Shown: positions 11,676 to 22,686 of the stretch, piece by piece
Layout of the letters: every line of letters starts with the position of its first letter
How positions within the stretch are numbered: the stretch's first letter is position 1
Origin: Tetracladium setigerum
Taxonomy: Eukaryota; Ascomycota; Leotiomycetes; Helotiales
Assembly: GCA_031472005.1 (NCBI GenBank)
Contig: PZJY01000006.1
Location: 2,046,001 to 2,110,000, forward strand
Direction of reading: 5' to 3'
DNA: 64,000 nt
Notes under the pieces: model-generated
What the model was told of the DNA's origin: nothing
Seen by the model: the letters and a program-made list of their open reading frames with translations, nothing else
Databases searched by the model: none
Position numbers and translations under genes: made by a program

Positions 11676-13412
11676 ATTCAATTCAATGATGGCCATGAAG
11701 CAGACCTACTGCTCAACTCTTTGAGTTTTAAATCTATCATTAGACGTAAGCCGGCAATTTATCTCTACCGTCTTCATAAAATGTGATGGCCGTTTCCTAT
11801 TCTATAAAGCACTGGTATCTTCTCACATTACTGAATCTTACACTTTTCAGCTAATACCTCTACCACCTAGATATCGAGCTGATCAACACATGAGTTGCAA
11901 ACTGCGAGGATGGGATCCACATCACATGAACCACTGGTTCGGTAATGATCCTTCACAGGATTACAAATATTGACGCTCTACAGATACAGGACATACTTCT
12001 GTAGCTCGAATCTCACCTGAGTTTCGGATACCTCCTAGAAAGCTGGCTTAGCTGGGGAACATTGTCATTCCAGGTCATGTACTAGAGGTCTTGTCAACAG
12101 AGCGATATCGAAGACAGGTTTTAACAGTACCATTGTATCCCAGAAAATGTAATTTTACGACATGAAGGCAAAGGTACCATGTCCTAAGAGGACCGGCTTC
12201 ATTTCCCTAAAGACTGTAGTAGGCCTGGACACGATCGGGCTCGAAAGCATGAGGGGGTCAGTGCACCCAGATAGGCTATTGGCACAATCATTGTTACTAT
12301 GATTACTGCTTCTGCGCGTGGAGCACCTTCGTATTGAAACCAGAGTCAAAACCTCACCTTGAAGGAGTGACGAAGAGGGAAGTCATTCCGGACGGAGAGA
12401 GTATTGTTGGGAATCGGTTGCAATACCTTAAGATCATAGGGAATTCCATTGCGCGGACCGTTGCAGTTACCTTTGGCTTGAAGCAACGAGAAGCCTGAGT
12501 CAATAGCCGAATAGCGGACAAGAGAATGCGGTCCTTCGAAACACAGCTGCTGTTGATTGTGGCATGGCTGTCATCAGGACACAAGAACTAATTATCATTA
12601 AATAAAATCATAAGAATGCTGCTACCTACCCAAAATATAAGTGCGAACCATATTAACTATTATGCCACCGATAGGGGTGTGTCAAAATCAATATCATGGT
12701 GGAATTAGAGGTATACAGCATTAAGGTATTGAAATACCTGTATGTATAGCGTACGCTAGGGAATTACGTTAATAAGCAAACTAAGGCATTACCAAAAAAA
12801 AACAAAAAAACAAGTATCATTGTCCCTTACCTTACTACCTACGAATAGCTACCTACCTAATACACGGTTAGGTTTAGAAGTTAGAGAACAGGAAGATCAC
12901 GGTGAAGAGTGGATGTGAGGTCTAAGGATGTTGAGATGGACGGGTAGTGAAAGAGACGGTTGTAGCACTTAGCAGTTGGTAATGAAATTTGTATTGTGTT
13001 GCTTGGTTCATTTTGGCTTGAGGGGGAGAGTTCAATACCACTTGGGCTTGTTTTGGTGCGCTGTAGGAGAATGAAGGAAAAGCTAGCTGTTGCGGAAAGT
13101 AATGAAAGAGCATACAATTCCCTTAACACCACATTGCTGATGACGGACGAGTAGAGAGAGTGGTACGGTAAGTACAGTACTCATAATCATGACAGAAATA
13201 TACAAGCCACTGATCATCAACCTGATATAAGATCATTCTTTTCTACGAATCGACCAGTCTTAATTCCATACAAAATCCCTCCCTTTGGTATTTTTAGTTT
13301 TAATTCCTACAATAAGCCGCATAAAATGATGAAATGCTCAATTAACGCCACCCAAATGCACTTGCCCAATGTCGTTTCGCTCTCTCTATTCAATCCGTTT
13401 GGTTTTCGTGTA
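11676..13412. other. 1.7 kb gene-poor, AT-leaning stretch
   Basis: Lies between the HET gene and the 3' end of the FG nucleoporin gene. It holds only short ORFs, a poly-A tract near 12795-12810, and two small perfect inverted repeats side by side at 12724-12739 and 12747-12758. No transposase, RNA gene or clear repeat family is visible. Confidence 0.45.
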
Positions 13413-15303
13413 TCAGAAATCCCACCTTAACCATTCGATTTTTGGAGGTAATAATGGCATTTCGTTGTTCGGAAATGACCCGGTCAGACGTAATTGGTCG
13501 AAAGCCTGTTCGGTAGCATTATCATATTTCTCATCCTCTACCTGCGAATCTGGGACGAATGAAGGTGGCCCGTTAGGAAAGCAGATTTTCCTCCAAGTCC
13601 CATCTCGACCTATGGTACCTGGGTGCCCATCTTTGTACTGCACCCTTTTGCCCTTGAACACTGTCAAGTTCCCGCTACCGTCCCTAGAGCTGTATGAGGC
13701 TATAGGAGGGTTGCCATTTGATGTTGGCGGAACATAAGCACCAGACGAACCACCGGCAGCATTGGTTCCATTGGTCAACGATCCAAACACACTACCTCCA
13801 TGTAGGTTTGAGTTTATTGGTTGAGCACTGGGCTGACCGAACGGATTGGGTCTGGCTGGCTGATTACTCGAAGGGGCTCCAAATGGGTTCGGGTTTACTG
13901 GCTGTGCTCTAAATGGATTTGCCTGGGGTGCTGCTGGGGTTGTACCGAACGGATTTGAAGCAACTGCTGATTGCGTGCCCCCAAAAGGATTCGACGCAGC
14001 AGGTTGACTCGGTGCCCCAAAAGTTGGGCCTGCTTGCTGTGTGCTTCCAAAGGGATTTGATGCAGCAGGTTGGGTTGGTGCTCTGAAGGTTGGCCCTGCT
14101 TGCTGTGCGCTCCCAAATGGATTTGACGCAGCAGGTTGACTCGGGGCCCCGAAAGTTGTCCCTGGTCGCTGTGTACTTCCGAAGGGATTTGATGCTGCAG
14201 GTTGACTAGGGGCTCCAAACACGCCTGGAGTGGCGCTAGTTTGTGCCTGTAGAGGTGCACTTGGAGCTCCAAATGGATTTGGTCTCTGTCCTAGTGCAGA
14301 AGGTTGTCCAAATGCACCACCTCCACCAAGTGGAGTTGGGCCACCAAACGCTGGGGCGGATGGCGCGCCAAAAGGATTGGACTTCTGGCCCAGGGCCGAT
14401 GGCTGGCCGAACGCTCCAGGTTGAGATGGAGCACCAAACGCTGGGGCGCTGCCGAATGCATTTGCAGTGTGAGAGGGTTGTGAAGGAGCTCCAAAGGCAT
14501 TGTGAGTCTGTGGAGGCGCTGGAGGACCGAAAGGATTTGGCTGGACTGCTCCATTCATGCTTTCCCTCACGATGTCTACTCGGTTGGGATGCTCATTTTG
14601 TGACTTCACAATGAAATCGATTGCACCATCCATATTTCTCAAGGCATTTTGTGTCTGCTCTTCAGCCGCCTGTACCATTGTCTCTGCTTCTTGTATCTGT
14701 CTAGTCAGCATAGCCTTCCACCATTTGAGAACTTGAACCTACAGCCCCTTGGGGATTTCCCGCCGCAACTCCTATATAATGTAGAAGCCGCATTTCCTCA
14801 AAACTCTGCTCTCGAAGTGGTCCTCCAAAGAGCTGCGCAGGCGCAAATCGGCCTGGCCCATATGCCGAAAGAGGCCATTGTGGTTTCTCCGAGGAAAGGT
14901 CTACAATGATCGCGGTTTTGTCGAGTTGAAAAGGAACTTCTCGTGAGGATGTAGCTGGATTCAAATTAGCAATAATCCCTTAATCGCAGAACTGGACAGG
15001 TACACTTACCTTCTCTGCCACGGTCCCTACTACCATCTCTGGGGCCATTATTTCTTGAAGAATCCTGATTTTGGAGAGGTGCGAATCGATTTCCACCTTG
15101 ATATCCTCCACCAGCCTGGTACCCCCCACCACGATTCCCTCCACCGCGATTTCCTTCCCCTTGATAACCTCCGCCGACAGAACCATGTTCAAATCTGCAA
15201 TTATCTAACAGCGCGCAATTAGAAGCTTTCGGACATTGGGAGGAATGTTCGTACCTCCATTGCGACAGGTTCCCTGCTGCCAAAATTTACACGGAGGTGC
15301 CAT
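13413..15303 (-). CDS. CCCH zinc-finger FG-repeat nucleoporin (Nup42/Rip1-like)
   Basis: Four exons fit: 15255-15303, 15010-15204, 14743-14954 and 13413-14696, giving 579 aa in one frame. The N-terminus is a single CCCH zinc finger (MAPPCKFWQQGTCRNGDNC followed by RFEH; spacing C-x7-C-x5-C-x3-H), split by the first intron. A Gly/Arg-rich stretch follows, then a conserved block PQWPLSAYGPGRFAPAQLFG and a predicted helical segment. The C-terminal half is dominated by FG and NPFG repeats, including four near-perfect 22-residue units. This matches fungal Nup42-type nucleoporins, which sit at the cytoplasmic face of the pore and assist Gle1/Dbp5 in mRNA export. The last intron has the less usual donor GTAGGT with a CTGAC branch-like site; it restores frame exactly. 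Confidence 0.85.
13956..14219 (-). repeat. four tandem 66-bp units in the FG domain
   Basis: Four consecutive copies of a 22-codon unit beginning FGAPSQPAASNPFG, with tails such as STQRPGTT and SAQQAGPT. The third copy starts FRAPTQ, losing its FG dipeptide. This is coding DNA prone to unequal exchange and copy-number change. Confidence 0.8.
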
Positions 15304-15732
15304 CGTCAAGCTGAGCTATGGACCATGCAAAGCAACTACCTCCATGCATCGCTGTATACAGCTACTGTCTCGACAAAAGATGGTGGGATGTTTGCGATGT
15401 AGAGCTTTTTGGTAGTGAAAACGGGAGTCCACTGGTGTTGGGGACGCGGTCGCGTTCAAGTAATGCTTGGCGCTGCAAATTCAATATCGGTCATGGAACA
15501 AACGACCCAAGTTAAGGAAAGTACCACTTTATACTTGAATTTTTTCTTTGTTTTCCAGTTTCACCTCGGAAGCAGTTAATGCTTCATTTTTTGCAGGCAT
15601 TTTAGTGAAAGAATAAGTGATTTGCAAAATACTCCGCTGATGGTCATGAGAGCAGATACATGATTTGCCAATTCAACAGAAACAGCGAACAGAATTGATT
15701 TATTGGTTATGCGATGATTTCATTGATTTATT
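15304..15732. other. intergenic, FG nucleoporin promoter side
   Basis: About 430 bp between the start of the FG nucleoporin gene and the 3' end of cog3, both on the minus strand. No gene or repeat recognised. Confidence 0.45.
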
Positions 15733-18231
15733 CTACTCATCTGCCCGGATCATCTTCCACAAAGCGGCTCGAGTAGTCTCATCCTCGAAGACTTGATTTA
15801 ATAACACCTCGAGCTCGTTGGCAGATTTTATAATTGCATCCCTTTTCGTTGAACCCTTCTCCGAAAGCCGCGACTGCCAGTACTTAGTAAATGCAGTGAT
15901 TTGCTGCACGAGGACTTTCTCAAGTTCTTTCCTTGCATCCAAAAGGTGATCAACAACCGCAGGTAGAAGTTGGCCTTTGACGAGAGGAGTGAAGTAAGCG
16001 AGAGGATTGAAGAGCTGTTTGCGTGCTTGAAGCTCCCTCATGGTCTCCCAGATGGGTGTGAAATCAAATTCGGCGGATTGTCGTACCGAATCAGGAATCT
16101 CGTGGGTCATGAACAAGTTTTCAATAAGCATGAGATTCTTAATGAGGAAAAGCTGTGCATCCATGATTGTTGTATTTCGTTTAATGATCGTTGCGGCTTT
16201 TTGCAATGATTCGGTTGCTTGGTGGACAATCTCGTAGAGTACATCACCGGATTTCTGATATTGCTGTTAATATTTGATCATGGCATGCTCTGGGAAAACT
16301 TACCGGTCGATCATAGGCGCCATCGTTATACATGACCAACAACTTAACTGCGGTCTTGACTGTTGGAAATGCATTCGACACAGGCGGTGTATGGGAGTCG
16401 AAGATCTGTTGATCAATCTCTGCAGTGGAGTTTGCATGATTGCTACTGTCCCGGCGTCCAGTGGTGAGTGTCTTCGTCAAAGTCAGGTCTTCTTGAGACG
16501 GCTTAAAATACTGGATGTCTTTCGCCGCCTTAAGGAACAAAGTATCGAACAGTGGCCATAGATGTTTGCTTAGAAGAGCTTGCACAGTTGATCTTCGATC
16601 GCCACGAACCATCTCGACATCCAGATCATCACCGTCTGAATTCACGTACATGGTCTCGAGCCAATTAGTAAAATCGCATATCCTCTGGAGGTCACTTCCA
16701 TGCAGATACGGAGCGAGGAAGTTGTGTAAGGTTGTAAGATGTGATAGTTGGTTTTCCTCGAGTTTCTCGGCATAGTCAACTTGTTTGTCGCCATGTAACA
16801 GGCCCGGATACTCAGCGAAGAGAGGGCCTCCTTCGAAGAATCTTTCAATGAGGGCCCACTCGTTGTTGCATATATCAAAAACATACTGAGCGCAGCGCCT
16901 CGCAAATGCTTTGAAGTCCGTTTCAGGTTTTGGATCTTTGGCCGCCAGCTTCCGGAGATTTTTTAATACCAAGGGTCCAACTGATTCTCGACTTCTGAAA
17001 TAGGCATCTAGGACCTGACGGAAAAGTTCATGCCATTGTTGCACGAACGGCGCCGAAACTTTCCCATCACCATCTTGACCAAAGGCAAATTCGGTCGTTG
17101 TTAGAAGCCTCTCAATTTGAGATCCCAGATTCGACATGATGTTTTCGTACTTTCCGTACAGAAGGACATATTCTGCCGTTTCGCTGTGATCCTTTGCTTT
17201 TAACTGTTTGGAAACATCATCCGATACTTCTCGTAGAGCACCTGCGAAAGCTGACTGAACGAGATTGAGAGATCTCTCAAGAAGAGAGGTATATCGTGTT
17301 TTGTAAATAGTGGAATCGCGATACGTTGGCTGTGTCAGTCAGTATTTAGAGCTTTAGCCCTCCCTGAAGTACTGATAGTTCGTTTGGGGTGGAGAGAAAC
17401 TGACATGCTCTTCCATGAACTCTATGCAAGTGTTCAGATTCATCAACATGTCCAGAAAGTCATCGCTTTTAACTATTCTCCAGTTCCTGGTGCGTTGAGT
17501 CGCCTCGTAAGTGGTTCAAGATAAGCATAGTACTGTAAACTCAACCCAATTTCATCCGCAAGACCACGGATTCTCTTTTGTTCAGATAGAAGATCCTCAC
17601 ATTGTGCTTGAAATGCTGTGGTTTGGGATTTCACAGTCTTGAATGATTTTGAGAGACCAGCGAGTAGATCTAAGGCCGAGGTCGTATCATCAAGCAATCC
17701 ATCAAGATGTCTCTCTGAGAGATCTAATTGGTCTCGGTATAGTCTGGAGGCAAAGTTAGAATCCAACATTGAAAATACATAGCTGAGAAGACTCACTGGA
17801 ACTCCTCGTGACTTGAGTTCAGCAACTCATCCTCAAAATCTTCATATTGGAAATCTGAGAAGCTTCTTTCCTGCTTGACGATTGCGATGTCCAAAGCACC
17901 TCGAGACTTTTCGTCCCTTGCTTGCTTAACTAGGAAACCAGTAGCCGCTTCGTAGAAATCACTGTATGATTTCGCACGTCGAGCTAGCGTAGCTTCGGGA
18001 GGACCTTTTAACGTGGTTTCTTCATACAGCTCGCCAATAGAGGCTGGAAGATCTGATATTTGATTCGTTCCCTTTGCTGAAACTTAGCTGGTGGCTTTTA
18101 TATTGGAGTGTGTTGGTACTTACATTTGGTTGCTTTAGCAGAGACTCTCTCCGTTGGTGTTTTGTGGATTGGGAAGATGCAACCTCTTTCCGAGACTCCG
18201 GCACATAGCTGTACCACGCATCCTCATACAT
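15733..18231 (-). CDS. cog3: Conserved oligomeric Golgi complex subunit 3 (Cog3/Sec34), with one apparent frameshift
   Basis: Cog3 is a core subunit of the COG tether for retrograde vesicles at the Golgi. Exons 18124-18231, about 17797-18071, 17405-17743, 16304-17329 and 15733-16254 give about 756 aa. Recognisable family blocks: MYEDAWYSYVPES at the start, DLPASIGELYEE, GPPEATLARRAKSYSDFYEA, YYAYLEPLTRRLNAPG, and GSQIERLL in the C-terminal half. In exon 3 the frame ending LNAPGTG stops at a TAG; the conserved continuation IVKSDDFLDMLMNLNTCIEF is one base out. One lost G (a C in the plus strand at 17480-17481) explains it, and no intron fits. The first intron (donor GTAAGT at 18123) stays in frame only with an AAG acceptor at 18072; the better CAG acceptor at 18077 would need one more G in the donor exon. 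It is divergent from fmp25, 224 bp apart. Confidence 0.9.
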
Positions 18232-18455
18232 AACTTCAAGCCTTGAGTTGCAGTTGATGGACAGAGGGATGGGGAAGGACTACCACTAGTAAGGAGTCTT
18301 ACAGCGCACATGAAGCCAGATCAGCTCACGTGATGATTGCTGACCCATGCTCGCATCCTGATAAGTACGGGTCATAGACGGAGCAAGGCTGAGAACTTTT
18401 GGTTTCCTTCCTGTAGGAAGATCTCATGTTAACAAAACATCGCTAATTCTTCAAC
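18232..18455. promoter_or_regulatory. compact divergent promoter, cog3 / fmp25
   Basis: Only 224 bp lie between two divergent start codons, so the two genes must share or overlap promoter DNA. No specific factor site was identified. Confidence 0.5.
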
Positions 18456-20194
18456 ATGTTGGCTAAAGGAACGCAGCGAGTGGGTGCACAAATTCGGAAC
18501 CCAATAAACTTACAGCAGAGATGCTTCCGAGGAGCAAGTCAAACCCGAGTCGCTGTTGCCAGCAGATCCGCGCCATCGTCGAAACGAGCTGGATTCCTTC
18601 TTACTGCCACTCTTGGTGTTGCAAGTCTCTATGCGTTAGGATATCCTCGAAGCGTCCATGCAGAGACGGTTCCTACTCCGGCAGACATCAAGTTCGAAGA
18701 ACCACGCAAGAAGCCCGAATCGCGGGAGAACAACCGAGACATAATCAGCTCACAACACCTACAAGTCAAGCGAAGCTGGAACATCCAGGAGTTTACGCCT
18801 GGGGATCCAATTCGGGAAAGGTTGTTGCGCCAGACTCGGAGGAAACGATTATTAAAAGCCCACGGCGGATACCATTCTTTGATGGAAAATTGATTCGGGA
18901 TATCAAGCTGGATAAGGACTTCGCTGCGGCCATTTCAGAGAATGGAGATTTGCTCCAATGGGGCACCGCCTTCTCTACAAGTGATCCAAACCCAACGACA
19001 ACCTTGAAGGGCAAAGATCTTGTCAAATTGGCCATTTCTCGCGACCGAATCATAGCTCTCTCATCAAGTGGAAAGGTCTATTCAATATCTGCCACGCAAG
19101 GTGAACTGCTATCTGGCCCCAAGTCGCTGGAAAGCACCTGGTTCCCATTCTGGAGCAGTCGATCAGCCATCAGCTACCGAACGATTAACCCAGATAATTT
19201 GGGATGGGGGAGAAAGTAACCGATATCAGCAGTGGGCTCGAGCACTGCTTGTTATTAACGACGACGGGCAGGATATTTTCGGCAGTGTCTTCAAGCGGCG
19301 ATTTTCCTTCAAAGGGACAACTCGGTATCCCTGGTCTCACTTGGGGTACGAAGCCAGCAGGTGCATACGACCAACCACATGAAATTAGCACTTTGAAGGG
19401 TTTCGAGATTTCAAAGGTCGCGACCGGAGACTACCATTCATTGGCAGTGGACAAGCAAGGACGAGTTTTCGCTTTTGGAGACAATTCCTCTGGCCAATTG
19501 GGTTTGAAGTCAGTTCAGAGTCACCAGTTATCGACGCACCCTCTCTGCTACCTATCGACAAACTTTACAAAGGTACCAACTCCATTCCCAAAGTCACAAA
19601 TATCGCCGCAGGAGGGATCAACAGCTTCTTCATGATTGATGCCGTCAGGGTAGCAGGTCAAGGCGAGGAGGATCCAAAAAATATTGGACGCATTACTGCT
19701 GATACATGGGCTTGCGGCCAAGGAATATTTGGTGCTCTTGGTGGTGGACGTTGGACCCATGTCCAAGGAATTCCGACCAAGATCAAGGCTCTCTCAGGGC
19801 TTTTCGAGTACGACGAAGTCAGGAGCGAGGTGATACCTATCAGACTTGCTCGTATCTCTGTCGGACAGACGCATGTTAGTGCTGTGATGGATAATGTCAC
19901 ACATGTAGGAGCCACGAGCCGCACCTCGGACAATGACACCAATTGGGTGCAGACGTTATGTGGTGGGGAGGAAACGAATTTTATCAACTCGGTACTGGAA
20001 AGAGAAATAACCAAAGCGCGCCAGTGTATATACCACCGATGGATCAGGAAGCGGAGAGGGCATTAGGGAGAAAAGACGATCATAGATTCCAAATAACTCC
20101 AAGGACGAAGGTTAAGATCGGTTCGAGGAACGTAAGTATTGAGCAGAGGATAGAATGCGGAAGAGGAGCAACGGCTGTGTACTCGGGCGCATGA
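18456..20194 (+). CDS. fmp25: Fmp25-like mitochondrial RCC1-repeat protein, four apparent single-base losses
   Basis: Yeast Fmp25 is a mitochondrial inner-membrane RCC1-type protein linked to respiratory complex III assembly. The N-terminus is Arg/Ser/Gln-rich and followed by a single membrane segment (about residues 47-62, FLLTATLGVASLYALGY), fitting an inner-membrane import signal. RCC1-like segments follow: PGVYAWGSNSGKVVAPDS, DYHSLAVDKQGRVFAFGDNS, TWACGQGIFGALGGG and ADVMWWGGNEFYQLGTG. These lie in different frames. Four single-base losses join them, at G runs 18778-18779, 19206-19210, 19500-19502 and 19945-19947. Adding four bases gives 581 codons, and each junction then restores a typical motif such as SWEHPG or NSSGQLGFE. 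Four breaks of identical type in a conserved gene point to sequence error rather than decay. No introns are needed. Confidence 0.85.
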
Positions 20195-20557
20195 AAATGG
20201 TTGTTTGTATGAATTTGCCACTATTTAGGAGGCTTGTATTTCACTGTATATTAGTACAAAAGGCGTGGAAAGGGGCGGCAGGCATTTCTGGCGCAATACA
20301 CCCCTCAATCTGAATAGAAATACAATCATATTTTAAAGCTCACGTCTCAGGAACTTCAGTTGTGTTTTGACAGATCAACTCGCTAGTAATTTGAGAAGCC
20401 TAGACGCCAGCTAAAACCCTTTAGCCACTAATCCCAAGTATGTTGACCGTGCAAATCGCATCACAAGCACAACCCCCGAGAGGCGATCTAGATAATCCCA
20501 AACCTCATGCAATTGACTCCCGTCATTCCTTCAGACTCGCAGATCCCATAACTTGAC
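20195..20557. other. convergent 3' region, fmp25 / rps26
   Basis: About 360 bp between two stop codons of convergent genes. It is AT-leaning near 20320-20340; nothing else recognised. Confidence 0.45.
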
Positions 20558-21267
20558 CTAAGTTTGGGTGGTCTTGGCAGCGGCCTGGTTTGGGTTGACC
20601 TTCTTTCCATCCTTGTTGAAACGAACTCGTGGTGGGGGAGCACGGTTTCGGCGACCTTCACGGGAACGGACACTATGAGAGAATTGTTAGCCATGCTGAT
20701 TCTGTTGTAGGAACGGAAGTTCGACCAAGGTTCTTCTCCTTGCTGCGTTGACGTACCGGACGATCTTGCCGTGAATGGCACAGGAGACACAGTACTGCAG
20801 CTTGAGGTACATCTTGGGAACAGTGTACTCTGGGAATACAGATGCATCAGAGATATCACCTAGAGAGGAACAATTAGCCAAAAGTTCAAACATAACTCAT
20901 GCTTCGCCAGAATCCAAGAAGCTGCTGAATCGATATCCTCTTAATTTCAACCTCCGCTTCTTCTTAAAAATACCGATTCTCCAGCGCGGCCTCCTTCTAT
21001 AATATTCGGAAAAATAACATACGAATAGCAGCAGACTCGACCATGTTGCGGATGGTGAATCTCTTGATTGCCTTATCCTTTGGGGTGCATCGCGAGCAGT
21101 TGCTGCAGCGGATTGGCTTGACGTGGCCTCGTCCGTTCTTGTTTCGGCCGCTATCCTGGGTATCAGCAGAGATCTAAAAAATGTATTGTCGCGATCGTAG
21201 GAATTTCGGAAACAGGATTGGGATTCGGTGGGGTAATTTCGTACTTGGATGCGCGCTTCTTAACCAT
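20558..21267 (-). CDS. rps26: 40S ribosomal protein S26 (eS26)
   Basis: Small-subunit ribosomal protein at the mRNA exit channel. Four exons, 21245-21267, 21023-21150, 20757-20859 and 20558-20672, give 122 aa with perfect joins. The spliced protein begins MVKKRASNGRNKNGRGHVK and carries the zinc-binding cysteines in CSNCSRC and YCVSCAIHGK, then the basic tail VRSREGRRNRAPPPRVRFNK. The introns (94, 163 and 84 bp) are long for this window, as often seen in fungal ribosomal protein genes. The frame is intact. It is divergent from ubi3. Confidence 0.97.
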
Positions 21268-21602
21268 TTTGACGGATTCTGCGAGGAGAGTGTCAGTTGT
21301 CTATCTGCTGTTCGTTTTGAGAGTGTTGGCTTACAGTGGAGATGTCGTTTGTCGTGATCTTCCTTCGTTCGGAGTTTGTCGTGAAGTTTCAAGCAAGCTC
21401 AAATATTTCGTTGCTCGCTTCAGAGGGCGAGCCCTAATCGTGCATGACTAATCGGCGCGCCAAGGGAACCAGTGTGGCGCCCCACTCCGCTAGCGTCCAC
21501 TCGCGGATTTTGGATTCAACGAACTTCGAACTTTCTCGTCTTCCCATCGACAACCCACATTGACCGCTCAGGAAGACAACTTATATTGTCTAGGCAGTCA
21601 AG
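21268..21602. promoter_or_regulatory. bidirectional promoter, rps26 / ubi3
   Basis: 335 bp separate the start codons of two small-subunit ribosomal protein genes transcribed away from each other. The stretch is GC-rich in its middle and pyrimidine-rich towards ubi3. A CCCTAA element occurs near 21430, but I cannot assign it to a factor. Shared regulation is an inference from the arrangement. Confidence 0.6.
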
Positions 21603-22192
21603 ATGCAAATCTTCGTAAAGACCCGTGAGTTATTCCATCTCTCAGCATCTGCAAACACCAAAGGCACCAGCTAATGCATCATCAGTCACGGGCAAGACCA
21701 TTACCCTCGAGGTAGAGTCGTCCGACACCATCGACAATGTCAAGTCCAAGATCCAGGACAAGGAGGGAATTCCACCTGACCAACAACGTTTGATCTTCGC
21801 TGGCAAGCAACTCGAAGACGGACGTACCCTCTCCGACTACAACATCCAGAAGGAGTCTACTCTTCACTTGGTGCTTCGTCTCCGTGGAGGAGCCAAGAAG
21901 CGCAAGAAGAAGGTCTACACCACCCCAAAGAAGATCAAGCACAAGCGCAAGAAGACCAAGTTGGCCGTCCTCAAGTACTACAAGGTTGATGGTGATGGAA
22001 AGATCGAGCGTCTCCGTCGCGAGTGCCCAACCCCAGACGTAAGTTGCGCCCATAGTACCGAAAATCTTCCTTGTGAAGTCTTGCTAATAAGATTTGCAGT
22101 GTGGTGCCGGTACCTTCATGGCTTCCATGCACGACAGACAATACTGCGGACGTTGCCACTTGACCTACATCTTTGATGAGGCCGGAAAATAG
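21603..22192 (+). CDS. ubi3: Ubiquitin-40S ribosomal protein S27a fusion (Ubi3)
   Basis: Encodes ubiquitin fused to ribosomal protein eS31; processing releases both. Exons 21603-21624, 21686-22038 and 22100-22192 join to 155 aa, the expected size. Residues 1-76 are canonical ubiquitin ([20 protein letters not shown] to LVLRLRGG). The ribosomal part starts AKKRKKKVYTTPKKIKHKRK and carries the four zinc-ligand cysteines in RECPTPDCGAG and RQYCGRCHL. Both introns are 61 bp. The first falls seven codons into ubiquitin, so translation of unspliced RNA would fail early. The frame is intact. Confidence 0.98.
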
Positions 22193-22686
22193 AGGATTGG
22201 ATGCAATGTTGGGAAATGATGGATCTGGTGTGACTCTGGCAAAACAGTTATCGACATAGTCCGTCAAATGCCATGCAGATGTGCTACCTCAAATATTCGT
22301 TCATGGTGTTTGATTTTCTGTTGTGACAAAACTAGAATATTTCAGATGCGCCCTCCAACACAATTGGTATAAAGCTGTAGTCGAGAGCGCCAGTGAGCAA
22401 TTCTTTCATTGTGAACTCGCGATCTGAATTAGCTGAGTTACTTACCTTGGTAAGTGCGTGATTTCGCAGAAATGTGAAATTGCAAAGACAAGAAATGCGG
22501 AGTTACGCTTTTTTAGAGCAGGGAGACGATATTTACTTCAAGGAAATTTGCCGTGAGACTTGATTCTACATATTTCAAAATGATAAACGTCCATTACCTT
22601 CCCACGCCCTTTCCCGCCTTACCCGTCTCCGTTTCGTGTTAAGAGACCTTGCCTTTCCTCTGCGCCAGAGATATAAATCCTACAAC
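22193..22686. other. convergent 3' region downstream of ubi3
   Basis: About 490 bp between the ubi3 stop and the stop of the unknown minus-strand gene. No gene, RNA or repeat recognised. Confidence 0.45.

Noticed and set aside
20860..21022. snoRNA inside the 163-bp intron of rps26
   Set aside because: The intron sequence lacks recognisable C (RUGAUGA) and D (CUGA) boxes in suitable positions.
21682..22053. 123-codon ORF antisense to ubi3
   Set aside because: It is a mirror of the highly constrained ubiquitin coding sequence with no independent support.
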